From Gammaproteobacteria bacterium (GTDB lineage: Bacteria > Pseudomonadota > Gammaproteobacteria > GCA-001735895), in the NCBI GenBank assembly GCA_029862125.1, contig JAOTXY010000013.1, positions 1 to 60,781 on the forward strand: a DNA stretch of 60,781 nt. Direction: 5' to 3'. A program made the translations under genes and the position numbers. The number at the start of each line of letters is the position of its first letter. The first letter of the stretch is position 1. This document shows, piece by piece, positions 16,485 to 25,276 of this stretch. The notes beneath the pieces are model-generated. The model searched no databases, was not told where the DNA came from, and saw nothing but the letters and a program-made list of their open reading frames with translations.

Positions 16485-17474
16485 ATGTCGGAACAATTTC
16501 AGGCTTACCAGATTGGCAAAAGTGACGAGGGCCAACGTTGTGCGCTGACACAGCTAAGCGACAGTGACTTGATGGAAGGCGACGTCACGGTTGACGTCGA
16601 ATACACCACGCTTAATTACAAGGATGGCCTGGCGCTAACCGGCAGGTCACCGGTTATTCGAAAATTCCCGCTCACGCCCGGTATTGATTTCAGCGGCACG
16701 GTTACGGAATCCAGCCATTCCGGTTTCAGCGCTGGCGATCGCGTGATCCTGAACGGATTCGGGGTTGGCGAAGGGCACTCCGGTGGCTACGCGCAAAAGG
16801 CGCGGGTCAGTGGCGACTGGCTGGTGGCGCTACCGGAAGGCCTGGATACACGCCACGCGATGGCGATTGGTACTGCGGGATATACCGCAATGTTGAGCAT
16901 CATGGCGCTGGAAGACCATGGTATCAAACCCGGCGACGGCGATATCCTGGTTACTGGTGCATCGGGTGGGGTTGGCAGTGTCGCCGTTGCGATTTTGAAT
17001 CGGCTTGGACATCGTGTGGTGGCGACTACCGGACGCATGAATGAAAAAGATTTTTTACTGGGCCTGGGCGCCTCGGAGGTGCTGGATCGCGCGGATTTTT
17101 CAGAGAAAGCGCGCCCGCTTGGCAAGGAACTTTGGAGTGGAGCGATCGACGTTGCCGGCGGTAACACGCTTGCCAATGTCCTCAGTCAGCTCAAGTATGG
17201 TGGCGCGGCAGCCATATGCGGTTTGGCCGAGTCGATGAACCTGCCGACTACGGTTGCGCCGTTTATACTACGTGGCATCTCAATGTATGGTATTGACTCG
17301 GTAATGGCACCGATTTCGAGGCGCAAAATCGCCTGGCAGCGCCTGGCCTCCGATCTTGATCTGGATTTGCTGGATAGCCTGTCTTTCGATCTGGATTTCG
17401 CAGATTTGCCACAGGCGGCGGAAGATATTCTGGCGGGAAAAATCAGGGGCAGGGCAGTCGTCAAGGTTCCCTAG
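16485..17474 (+). CDS. acuI: AcuI/YhdH-type NADPH-dependent acryloyl-CoA reductase
   Basis: Zinc-free MDR-family reductase of 329 residues that would reduce acryloyl-CoA to propionyl-CoA. Typical AcuI/YhdH stretches are TTLNYKDGL near residue 43, PLTPGIDFSG, LPEGLDTRHAM, GTAGYTAMLSIMALEDHG, the dinucleotide loop VTGASGGVGS and YGIDSVM. In DMSP-using bacteria this enzyme detoxifies acryloyl-CoA made from DMSP-derived acrylate. ATG 16485. Divergent from a GntR/FCD regulator with a palindrome between them. A long inverted repeat lies across its stop codon. Another quinone-reductase-like role is possible but less likely. Confidence 0.9.
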   Translation: MSEQFQAYQIGKSDEGQRCALTQLSDSDLMEGDVTVDVEYTTLNYKDGLALTGRSPVIRKFPLTPGIDFSGTVTESSHSGFSAGDRVILNGFGVGEGHSGGYAQKARVSGDWLVALPEGLDTRHAMAIGTAGYTAMLSIMALEDHGIKPGDGDILVTGASGGVGSVAVAILNRLGHRVVATTGRMNEKDFLLGLGASEVLDRADFSEKARPLGKELWSGAIDVAGGNTLANVLSQLKYGGAAAICGLAESMNLPTTVAPFILRGISMYGIDSVMAPISRRKIAWQRLASDLDLDLLDSLSFDLDFADLPQAAEDILAGKIRGRAVVKVP

Positions 17475-17536
17475 TGCTCTTTCAGACTAACCTGAGAGAC
17501 GCCGAATTCGCAATTTTAAGGTTGAAACAGCACTAG
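17471..17536. repeat. long inverted repeat between acuI and the EamA gene
   Basis: The 13-base arm at 17471-17483 (CTAGTGCTCTTTC) pairs with 17524-17536 (GAAACAGCACTAG) with one mismatch, and AACCT (17489-17493) pairs with AGGTT (17519-17523). It covers the acuI stop codon and reaches the GTG proposed as start of the next gene. It could be a terminator/attenuator or the remnant of a small mobile repeat. Confidence 0.6.
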
Positions 17537-18426
17537 TGGAACGTCGCTACAGTTATGGTGTAATGCTGGTCATTATCGGCGGCTTTTTTCTTAGCACCTC
17601 GGGAATCCTGTTACGTAACATCGAATCCGCAAGCGGTTGGCAGGTTCTGTTCTACCGCGGTTTTACATTCTCTTTAACCTTGTTCCTGTTATTGTTGATT
17701 CGTTACCGCTCGGGTATCGGTCGTGCATTCCTGGCGATTGGCAAGCCCGGTCTCTGGGCGGCACTGGTACTAGGGCTTGGCTCGATTTGCTATATCTTCG
17801 CAATCCTGCTGACCACGGTTGCAAACGCCGTGTTTATTATCGGAGCCGCGCCACTGGCTACTGCGTTCGTGGCCTGGTTGGTGCTCGGAGAGAGAACTTC
17901 TCGCTTCGGTGTCATTGCGATGCTGGTGTCGCTGGCCGGAATTGGCCTGATGTTCGCCGATGGCCTGCTCGAAGGTCGCTGGGCCGGTAATGTCGCTGCA
18001 CTTGGCGTGGTCGCGTCTTTCGTGGCTTTCCTGCTGATAATTCGCGATAAACGTGGTACCGATATGCTTCCGGCGACCTGTCTCAGCGGGATCGTGATGG
18101 GTGGAGTTGCGGCGTTTTTCGTTGAATCCTTTGTCATTTCAAACCGCGACCTGGCAATTGCAATCACCATGGGCTGTCTACAGTTTGGTATCGGCTTCTG
18201 GTGCTTCACTGTCGCGGCACGCTATATCATGGCATCCGAAGTTGCACTTTTCTCGCTGACCGAATCAATTCTTGCTCCCATCTGGGTCTGGATCGGGATT
18301 GGTGAAAAACCCAGTTGGCTAACCTTGATCGGCAGCGCAGTGGTATTTGTCAGCGTGGTTAGCTATTGCATTAACGGAATCCGAATCGAAAGAGAAATGT
18401 TACGCATTCAATCGAATTCGATTTGA
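17536..18426 (+). CDS. EamA/DMT-family transporter
   Basis: Integral membrane protein of 296 residues with about ten hydrophobic segments arranged as two EamA repeats of five, typical of drug/metabolite exporters. The second repeat ends with LFSLTESILAPIWVWIGIGE, characteristic of the family. The GTG start at 17536 sits at the edge of an inverted repeat and has no clear ribosome site; ATG 17563 is an alternative. It follows acuI by 61 bases and might be co-transcribed. Substrate unknown. Overlaps the convergent MOSC gene by 19 bases. Confidence 0.88.
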   Translation: MERRYSYGVMLVIIGGFFLSTSGILLRNIESASGWQVLFYRGFTFSLTLFLLLLIRYRSGIGRAFLAIGKPGLWAALVLGLGSICYIFAILLTTVANAVFIIGAAPLATAFVAWLVLGERTSRFGVIAMLVSLAGIGLMFADGLLEGRWAGNVAALGVVASFVAFLLIIRDKRGTDMLPATCLSGIVMGGVAAFFVESFVISNRDLAIAITMGCLQFGIGFWCFTVAARYIMASEVALFSLTESILAPIWVWIGIGEKPSWLTLIGSAVVFVSVVSYCINGIRIEREMLRIQSNSI

Positions 18427-18845
18427 TCTCCGATCCTGATCTCACCCGGTTTTATGACATTACAACTTATCCCGCCCCGCCAATCCGGAGTCAAGGCTGC
18501 GGTCAAACCCTGGTGCTGTGCATCCATGCGTGAACAGGGATCGGTTTCCTCGGTCACCATAAGTTGCACGTTGCCGATGCGTACAGTTTTGCCCACGTAA
18601 GAGGCATCAAATTCAACTTCATCGACAAGCAGGTTGGCGCGGCGCGTGGTCCAAGGCAGGTCAGCATCGATTTCGGCACAGGCTTTATGCCAGGCTGATT
18701 CACTCAGGATGGTTATCTGGCGTCCCTGCTGGGTTCCCCGAAAATCGCCGAGAATTCCGTTTGCGACAGTAATCTTTGCGCTATCGATGACCTGCATCGC
18801 CACGCGGGGTCGATTTTTTATTGCAATGGCCTTGATCGAACTCAT
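18408..18845 (-). CDS. MOSC domain protein
   Basis: Stand-alone MOSC (molybdenum-cofactor sulfurase C-terminal) domain of 145 residues. The conserved cysteine is in TEETDPCSRMD, followed by GGISCNVI. MOSC proteins bind or transfer sulfur to metal cofactors or handle molybdopterin enzymes; no specific partner is visible here. Starts at ATG 18845. The 3' end overlaps the EamA gene on the opposite strand. Confidence 0.88.
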   Translation of the reverse strand: MSSIKAIAIKNRPRVAMQVIDSAKITVANGILGDFRGTQQGRQITILSESAWHKACAEIDADLPWTTRRANLLVDEVEFDASYVGKTVRIGNVQLMVTEETDPCSRMDAQHQGLTAALTPDWRGGISCNVIKPGEIRIGDQIEFD

Positions 18846-18879
18846 GTTGTCCCCGGTCTATTTTGTTGCAGCAGAATTG

Positions 18880-20256
18880 TTACTGTTTATTCAGGTGATA
18901 ACAAGGGGTGTAGTTTTTGCCGGGCACTTTCATGCGTTGTTGATCGACAAAGGAATGCAGTAAATCGTCCAGCGTTTGCATGATATTTTTCTCGCCGTTT
19001 ATGTCGAAAGGCCCATGTTGCTCGATCCGCTGGATGCCGTCCGCTTTTACATTACCAGCGACGATGGCCGAAAATGCCCGGCGCAAATCGGCTGCCAGTA
19101 AGTGCAAGGGCTGGTCGCGGCTGATGTTGAGCGCGGAGACGTTTTCGTGGCTTGGATCGAACGGTTTTTGAAACTGGTGATCGATATTCAAGATCCAGTT
19201 GAAATAATAGGCATCCGAATTTTCCCGTCGGAAGTTACGCACCGATTCCAGTCCGGCCGACATTTCACGTGCGACCTTGACCGGGTCATCAATGATTATG
19301 CTGTAATGTTCCTGAGCCTCACGACCGAGAGCCAGCTTAATGAAATCGTCGATTTGTTTGAAATAATCCCTGGAACTGGCAGGGCCGCTCAAAATCAAGG
19401 GAAACGGAATATGCTGATTCGCAGGGTTCAGCAGGATGCCAAGGATGAAGAGGATTTCCTCGGCAGTGCCGACCCCTCCGGGAAACACGACGATCCCATG
19501 GCCGGCACGCACGAAAGCTTCGAGTCGTTTTTCAATATCCGGCAGAATGACGAGCTCGTTGACGATCGGGTTGGGGGATTCGGCGGCGATGATGCCTGGC
19601 TCGGTCAGACCGACGTAGCGGCCACGGCGGATACGCTGCTTGTTGTGACCGATCGCGGCGCCTTTCATCGGTGCTTTCATGGCGCCGGGACCACAGCCGG
19701 TACAGACGTTCAAGTTGCGCAGACCCAGCTGGTAGCCCACATCTTTACAATAATCGTATTCGACCCGGCCAATCGAATGTCCGCCCCAACACACAACCAG
19801 GTTTGGCTCGATTTCCGGAACCAGTATGCGTGCGTTGCGCAGGATATGGAACACCACGTTGGTGATTCCCTCGCTGGTGTTAATGTCGAAGATCTGGTTC
19901 GAAGCGATTTTGTTTTTGACATACGAAACGTCACGCAGTACGGCGAACAATTGTTCCTGAATTCCGATGATGACCTTGCCATCGACAAATGCACTTTCGG
20001 GTGCGTTATTGATCTCCAGCTTAAGTCCACGTTCCTGTTGCACCACGTGAATTTGGAAGTCCCGGTGACGCTCCAGCACTTCACGAGCATCATCGGTGGT
20101 ACTGTCGACGTTCAATACGGCGAGCGAGCAACGGCGAAATGTCTCATAAAGTCCATCGTCCTGGCTACCCTGTTTTAGCTGGTTCACCTCGAGCTGTGAC
20201 AGGATATCCATGTTGCCGCGGGGCGTAAGGCGGGTTATTTCGGTGTTTTTAGTCAT
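18880..20256 (-). CDS. ppnN: nucleotide 5'-monophosphate nucleosidase, LOG family
   Basis: Protein of 458 residues, matching the length of PpnN (YgdH), which hydrolyses purine and pyrimidine nucleoside monophosphates to base and ribose-5-phosphate. CWGGHSIGR and CTGCGPGAMKAPMKGA lead into the LOG motif FPGGVGTAEE near residue 260, and both flanking PpnN-specific domains are present. Single gene, divergent from the small Pro/Ala-rich protein gene. Housekeeping nucleotide turnover; in other bacteria it responds to (p)ppGpp, which cannot be judged here. Confidence 0.93.
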   Translation of the reverse strand: MTKNTEITRLTPRGNMDILSQLEVNQLKQGSQDDGLYETFRRCSLAVLNVDSTTDDAREVLERHRDFQIHVVQQERGLKLEINNAPESAFVDGKVIIGIQEQLFAVLRDVSYVKNKIASNQIFDINTSEGITNVVFHILRNARILVPEIEPNLVVCWGGHSIGRVEYDYCKDVGYQLGLRNLNVCTGCGPGAMKAPMKGAAIGHNKQRIRRGRYVGLTEPGIIAAESPNPIVNELVILPDIEKRLEAFVRAGHGIVVFPGGVGTAEEILFILGILLNPANQHIPFPLILSGPASSRDYFKQIDDFIKLALGREAQEHYSIIIDDPVKVAREMSAGLESVRNFRRENSDAYYFNWILNIDHQFQKPFDPSHENVSALNISRDQPLHLLAADLRRAFSAIVAGNVKADGIQRIEQHGPFDINGEKNIMQTLDDLLHSFVDQQRMKVPGKNYTPCYHLNKQ

Positions 20257-20313
20257 CGTTCAGAGTGTTAAAATTTGGTCTATAGTATAGTGCAGTAGCT
20301 AGGGAATCATGAC

Positions 20314-20889
20314 ATGAGTGATCAACTATTCGAAGTCGCATTTTCGGGCCAGATCAGTGAAGGCACGAATCTGGAAGATGTTAAGGCCAAGATCGGCAAA
20401 ATGTTCAATGCCGATGACGCCAAGCTGGCACAACTGTTTTCCGGCAAACGCATCGTAATCAAGAAAAATATCGACCAGGCTACTGCCGCAAAGTATAAAA
20501 CAGCGCTTAATCGTGCCGGTGCCGAGTGTGAGATAAGCTCAACCGGTGGTGAGGCAACGCCGGCTCAACCAGCGGCGGCAGCGCCAACCGCTGAACCTGC
20601 AGCAAAGCCGGCACCGCCCCCGACGGAATACGAAACCAACTACGATGGTGAAGTTGGGCCCCCGCCACAAACCGATCCACTTGGTATAACCGGGGATCAA
20701 ATTGAAGACCTGGCCGCATCAATAGCTCCGGTTGGCAGCGAGTTACAGGATGAATACAAGGAAGCCGAAGAGCCCGATATCGATATCACCGGCTTTAATA
20801 TTGCGCCGGTGGGTAGCGATCTCAGCGATGCCAAGAAGGAACAGGAACCACCACCACCTGATACCAGTGGTATCACCCTGGCCGACTAA
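20314..20889 (+). CDS. uncharacterised protein with Pro/Ala linker and APVGS repeat
   Basis: Not recognised. The 191 residues divide into a compact N-terminal domain (about 1-72, alternating strands and helices, ending in GAECEI), a Pro/Ala-rich linker (about 80-125), and an acidic tail. The tail contains two copies of an APVGSxLxD unit, SIAPVGSELQDEY and NIAPVGSDLSDAK, 37 residues apart, each followed by a lysine/glutamate run. No signal peptide or membrane segment. The repeats look like short linear binding motifs. Convergent with the PhoH gene. Confidence 0.8.
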   Translation: MSDQLFEVAFSGQISEGTNLEDVKAKIGKMFNADDAKLAQLFSGKRIVIKKNIDQATAAKYKTALNRAGAECEISSTGGEATPAQPAAAAPTAEPAAKPAPPPTEYETNYDGEVGPPPQTDPLGITGDQIEDLAASIAPVGSELQDEYKEAEEPDIDITGFNIAPVGSDLSDAKKEQEPPPPDTSGITLAD

Positions 20890-20896
20890 ACCCGGC

Positions 20897-22315
20897 TTAA
20901 AGCATATCCGAAGCGTAGTCGGCGAGGCGTGAGCGCTCAACGTTCATCAGCGTGATATGTCCGCTGTGTTCCCAGTGCTTGAAACGATCAACCACGTTTG
21001 TCATGCCCGATGTGGTTTCGGTCAGGTAAGGGGTATCAATTTGCTTGAGGTTGCCAAGGCAGACGATCTTGGTGCCGGTGCCGCTGCGCGTAATTAGCGT
21101 TTTCATTTGTTTCGAGGTCAGGTTTTGCGCCTCATCGATAATAATGAACTTGTTCTGGAAAGTACGTCCGCGCATGAAATTAAGTGATCGGATCTTGATG
21201 CGGTTGCGCAGTAAATCGTTTGTCGCGGCCTGTTCCCAGGAATCTTTTTGATCACTGCCGGTAAGCACTTCCATGTTGTCCATCAAGGCACCCATCCAGG
21301 GCGTCATCTTCTCTTCCTCCGTGCCCGGCAGAAATCCGATATCTTCGCCAATCGGAATCGTTACACGAGTCATTATAATTTCCTTGTACAGGCCCTGGTC
21401 CAGTGTCTGGGTGAGACCTGCGGCCAGTGCCAGCAAAGTTTTACCAGTCCCGGCACTGCCCGATAGCGTGACAAAGTCGATTTCCGGATCCATTAATAAA
21501 TTCAGTGCAAAATTTTGCTCTCGGTTGCGCGCGGTAATGCCCCAGACCGAATGCCGCTGGCCATAGAAATTCTGACAGACTTCGATCAGAAATCCCGCCT
21601 CGTTCCTCCTGCGCACGATCGCCTCGAATTCATCATCAATATAGATGAACTGATTCGGGAACCATGCTTCGCCATTCAGGCCCTGGACTTCGTAGTAGGC
21701 CTTGCCTTCTTCCTGCCAGCTTTCGATCTGCTTGCCGTGAGCTTCCCAGAAGTCCTCGGCAAGCTGATATGAACCGCTGAACAGCAGATCCAGGTCATCG
21801 ACGACCCGGTCATTGGCGTAATCTTCGGCCTTGATGCCGAGAATTGTCGCCTTGATGCGCAGGTTGATGTCTTTGGAAACCAGGACAGTCTCGTGATCCC
21901 CGGCTTCATCCTTGAGTGCGATGATGGTATTCAGAATCGAATTGTCATTCTTGTTTCCCGGCAGCGATTGCGGAAGATTGGAACCATGTGCCTGGGTCTG
22001 GAAAAACAGGCGTCCGCTGCACTTGTAGGGTTCTTCCGCGGCGCTGAACTGGTTCAGCTGCAGACCCTGCTCTATAACGACTTCTTTTTGCGCGGTCAGT
22101 ATTTCATCGATAAAGCGGTTGGTTTGACGCACGTTACGTGCGACTTCCGAGACCCCGAGCTTGGCGTTGTCCAGTTCTTCAAGTACGGTCATCGGCAGGT
22201 ACACATGGTGTTCCTGGAACTTGAAGAGGGCCGTGGGGTCGTGCATCAATACGTTGGTATCAAGCACGAAAATCTTAATTTCGGGGCCGGAATCGGCGAG
22301 TACTACGGGTGACAT
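20897..22315 (-). CDS. PhoH-family ATPase with N-terminal PIN domain
   Basis: PhoH2/YlaK-type protein. The PIN nuclease-like domain begins with FVLDTNVLMHDP and has VLEELD and acidic residues of the metal site. The C-terminal PhoH ATPase carries Walker A GSAGTGKTLL and a Walker B-like FIIIDEAQN. This group couples RNA unwinding to RNase activity. The frame is open to ATG 22366; I prefer ATG 22315, which leaves a short tail before the PIN domain and has AAGAG upstream, but the choice is uncertain. Confidence 0.92.
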   Translation of the reverse strand: MSPVVLADSGPEIKIFVLDTNVLMHDPTALFKFQEHHVYLPMTVLEELDNAKLGVSEVARNVRQTNRFIDEILTAQKEVVIEQGLQLNQFSAAEEPYKCSGRLFFQTQAHGSNLPQSLPGNKNDNSILNTIIALKDEAGDHETVLVSKDINLRIKATILGIKAEDYANDRVVDDLDLLFSGSYQLAEDFWEAHGKQIESWQEEGKAYYEVQGLNGEAWFPNQFIYIDDEFEAIVRRRNEAGFLIEVCQNFYGQRHSVWGITARNREQNFALNLLMDPEIDFVTLSGSAGTGKTLLALAAGLTQTLDQGLYKEIIMTRVTIPIGEDIGFLPGTEEEKMTPWMGALMDNMEVLTGSDQKDSWEQAATNDLLRNRIKIRSLNFMRGRTFQNKFIIIDEAQNLTSKQMKTLITRSGTGTKIVCLGNLKQIDTPYLTETTSGMTNVVDRFKHWEHSGHITLMNVERSRLADYASDML

Positions 22316-22538
22316 TAAAGCAAACTCTTGGGTGACGATTAATGGTAATTCAATCGGATTGCGCATGCACTAGATTTATGCCGATAACCCGAATTTAGGG
22401 TTTGATCCGGCGCCTTCTGCAGCAGAGTCTGGGCGAAAACCAGGATGCTTGCCGACACCGGGATACTGGTTTCGACTGGCCACACAGGCTCATCCTGAGT
22501 ACCATTTCGCAAGACATTCTATTGCACCGGGGTAGTTT

Positions 22539-23735
22539 ATGAAGTCATCGGGACCGCTTGCGGGATATCGGGTTATCGAACTGGGGCAGCTGTTGGCGGG
22601 GCCGTTTGCTGGATGCATGCTGGGCTATTTTGGTGCAGAGGTGATCAAGATAGAACCACCCAGGGGTGGCGATCCCATCCGGCGCTGGCGAGAAATGCGT
22701 GGGGATACCTCGTTGTGGTGGCGATCGCTGGCTCGCAACAAGAAATCTGTAACCATCGATTTGAAGACCGATCAGGGTATTGACCTGGTGCGTCAACTGG
22801 TCGACAAGGCCGACGTAGTCATCGAAAACTTCAGACCCGGCGTGGTCGAGCAATGGGGTCTTGGGCCGAAGGATTTTAAGGACAGTAATCCGGGGCTGGT
22901 TTACGCCCGTATATCCGGCTATGGACAGGACGGGCCTTATTCGAGTAAACCCGGTTTTGCCTCGGTTTGTGAAGGCATGAGCGGATTCCGGTATGTCAAT
23001 GGCCACCCCGGAGAGGCGCCGGTGCGACCTAATCTCAGCATCGGCGATACGATTTCAGGGATCCACGCTGCGCTGGGAATTACCATGGCGCTGTTGGAGA
23101 AGCAGTCGAGTGGATCCGGGCAGATCGTTGATGTAGCGCTGGTCGAATCGATGTTCAACCTGATGGAAGCGGTAGTGCCGGAGTACGATGGTAACGGCGT
23201 AGTCCGCGAACCCTCGGGTAGTACCGTCACCGGGATCGTGCCGACCAATACCTATCGTTGCCGCGACGGCAAGTTTATCGTTATTGGCGGTAACGGCGAT
23301 TCAATTTTTCAGCGCCTGATGGTTGCGGCGGAGCATCCGCAGATGGCCGATGACCCGCGCCTGGCGAGCAACCCGGGACGTGTAAAACACGAAGCCGAAA
23401 TAGATTCAGTATTATCGCAATGGTGTGCCGTTAACGAATCCGCAGACCTGCTTGATAAACTCGATCAGGCCAGGGTGCCAGCCGGACCAATCTACAATGT
23501 CGAAGATATGATTAATGATGAGCATTTCAATGCCCGGGGATTGTTCGAAACGGTTGAGATCGACGGACAACCTTTAAAAATTCCGGCACTGGCGCCCAGG
23601 CTTTCGCGCACGCCAGGCGTTACTCGATGGCCAGGTGGTGAGCTGGGGCATGATAATCGGGAGGTACTCGAGGAATTACTGGGCTTAAATGAGCGCCAAC
23701 TCGAGGAGCTTAGATCAGCTGCCGTGATTGCTTAG
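22539..23735 (+). CDS. CaiB/BaiF-family CoA-transferase (type III), copy 1
   Basis: Class III CoA-transferase of 398 residues. ELGQLLAGPFAG and GAEVIKIEPP open the Rossmann part, NKKSVTIDLK follows, and the catalytic aspartate is Asp170 in LSIGDTISG, matching Asp169 of formyl-CoA transferase. Substrate unknown. Its neighbours (PhoH, TPR protein) are not informative. It shares the family but little close sequence with the CoA-transferase at 45541-46728. Confidence 0.92.
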   Translation: MKSSGPLAGYRVIELGQLLAGPFAGCMLGYFGAEVIKIEPPRGGDPIRRWREMRGDTSLWWRSLARNKKSVTIDLKTDQGIDLVRQLVDKADVVIENFRPGVVEQWGLGPKDFKDSNPGLVYARISGYGQDGPYSSKPGFASVCEGMSGFRYVNGHPGEAPVRPNLSIGDTISGIHAALGITMALLEKQSSGSGQIVDVALVESMFNLMEAVVPEYDGNGVVREPSGSTVTGIVPTNTYRCRDGKFIVIGGNGDSIFQRLMVAAEHPQMADDPRLASNPGRVKHEAEIDSVLSQWCAVNESADLLDKLDQARVPAGPIYNVEDMINDEHFNARGLFETVEIDGQPLKIPALAPRLSRTPGVTRWPGGELGHDNREVLEELLGLNERQLEELRSAAVIA

Positions 23736-23792
23736 ATGGTTATCACCGGGAACTTAAAATTGATTGCCAGGTTCAAAGATTGAGGTGAAAAG

Positions 23793-24236
23793 ATGCAAAA
23801 ATTGACAATCTACGTAATAGTGATGGCGTTCGCCGGTTTTGGAGTGGCCCCGGTTTATGCCGATGGTGGTGACAGTGGCGATAGTTCCCGGCTAGCGCCA
23901 TTTAAGAAACTGATCAAAGCTGAAAAATACCAGCAGGCGATTGCCGAACTCGACGAGGCTTTAAGTGACAAACCCGATAATGCTGACCTATTGAATCTGC
24001 TGGCCTACAGCCATCGCAAACTGGGCCACTTCGATATTGCGTTAGAAAATTACCTGAAAGCTTTGAAAATCGATCCCGAGCATCGTGGCGCCAATGAATA
24101 TCTTGGCGAGCTTTACTTGCAACTCGGACAACCTGAAAAAGCCGAGGAGCTGCTTGCGGTTTTGGATAAGGAATGCTTTTTCGGTTGCGAGGAATATGAC
24201 GAGTTGAAACAGGCAATCGAGGACTACCGGAAATAA
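23793..24236 (+). CDS. secreted TPR-repeat protein
   Basis: Protein of 147 residues with a Sec signal peptide ending near VYA at residue 23, then about three tetratricopeptide repeats with characteristic ALSDKPDNADLLNLLAY, ALKIDPEHRGANEYLGELY and GQPEKAEELL phrases. Probably a periplasmic protein-interaction scaffold. Two cysteines, in KECFFGCEE, could form a disulfide. GAGGTGAAAAG precedes the ATG. No specific partner can be named. Confidence 0.87.
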   Translation: MQKLTIYVIVMAFAGFGVAPVYADGGDSGDSSRLAPFKKLIKAEKYQQAIAELDEALSDKPDNADLLNLLAYSHRKLGHFDIALENYLKALKIDPEHRGANEYLGELYLQLGQPEKAEELLAVLDKECFFGCEEYDELKQAIEDYRK

Positions 24237-24303
24237 AATCCCTCGTGAGTGGTCCTTCATTAGCCATCCACGAAGCGCCAGTAATTCGTGATAAGCTAAG
24301 GCC

Positions 24304-25248
24304 GTGATTTATTATCGTGAATTAAGCCTGGACCGGGCCAGCGAGTCACGCAAAGACCGAGAATGGCTCGAACAGCAGTGGGCCCGACAGCAGTGTCGTG
24401 TTTATATCGTAAGGAACGATAAAAGCCTGATGTGCTGGAATAAGCGAAAGCAAGACACCCCGGAAGTCATTCATTTTCCAAAAGTCGAAATTGAAAATCT
24501 GACAGATGAGTCCGAGCAACGAGTGTTCCTCGGCCTGGATCGTCACGGTCCCATGTTCGCACTGGATGTTTCCGATCACGATGATGAAGTGCTCGCGGCT
24601 TATGTCGGCGACAACGAGTTTGTCGATCTGCGGGATGTTGGCTGGTTACTTGATTCAGAGCAGGCGGCACAACTCGCCTATGCCAGGGGATTGCTTTTCT
24701 GGAATCGAAATCACCGCTATTGTGGTATTTGCGGCAGTCCGACACAAAGCGAAAATGGTGGCCACATGCGCCGTTGTAGCAACAGCGGTTGTGCGCGCAT
24801 GCATTTTCCACGTACCGATCCGGCCGTGATCATGCTGGTCGAGGATCGTTCCAATCCAGAAAAACCACGTTGCCTGCTCGCGCGCAACTCGCGTTTTCCG
24901 AGCCGCATGATGTCGACCCTGGCGGGTTTCGTCGATCCGCTGGAAAGCCTGGAAGAGACGGTCGCGCGCGAGGTTTTTGAAGAATGCGGTATCAAGGTCG
25001 GAAAAATCGAGTACCAGGCCTCCCAACCGTGGCCGTTCCCGTCTTCCATCATGCTGGGTTTCAGGGCCGAGGCGCTGACCCGGGAGATCGTGGTGGACGG
25101 CGTCGAAATTGAAGAGGCGCATTGGTTCGAAGCCGAGCAGTTGCGGGAATTCGGGGAGTGGGGCGACGATGGAGATTATTTTTGTCTGCCACGACGAGAC
25201 TCGATTGCGCGATTCCTGGTGAACTCGTGGATGAACGAAATGCTGTAA
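24304..25248 (+). CDS. nudC: NAD+ diphosphatase NudC
   Basis: Nudix hydrolase of 314 residues that cleaves NAD(H), and in RNA NAD caps, to NMN and AMP. The zinc ribbon uses Cys140, Cys143, Cys158 and Cys163. The Nudix box runs about 208-230 with REVFEECG, and the NudC-specific SQPWPFPSS motif is at 240-248. Starts with GTG 24304. Single gene, convergent with the RND pump operon. Confidence 0.95.
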   Translation: MIYYRELSLDRASESRKDREWLEQQWARQQCRVYIVRNDKSLMCWNKRKQDTPEVIHFPKVEIENLTDESEQRVFLGLDRHGPMFALDVSDHDDEVLAAYVGDNEFVDLRDVGWLLDSEQAAQLAYARGLLFWNRNHRYCGICGSPTQSENGGHMRRCSNSGCARMHFPRTDPAVIMLVEDRSNPEKPRCLLARNSRFPSRMMSTLAGFVDPLESLEETVAREVFEECGIKVGKIEYQASQPWPFPSSIMLGFRAEALTREIVVDGVEIEEAHWFEAEQLREFGEWGDDGDYFCLPRRDSIARFLVNSWMNEML

Positions 25249-25276
25249 GCAAAAGTTCGCTGAATTGCGCGATCCC

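Noticed and set aside
19102..20178. Plus-strand open frame of 358 codons
   Set aside because: Antisense to ppnN throughout, with no recognisable domain; the minus-strand gene is clear.
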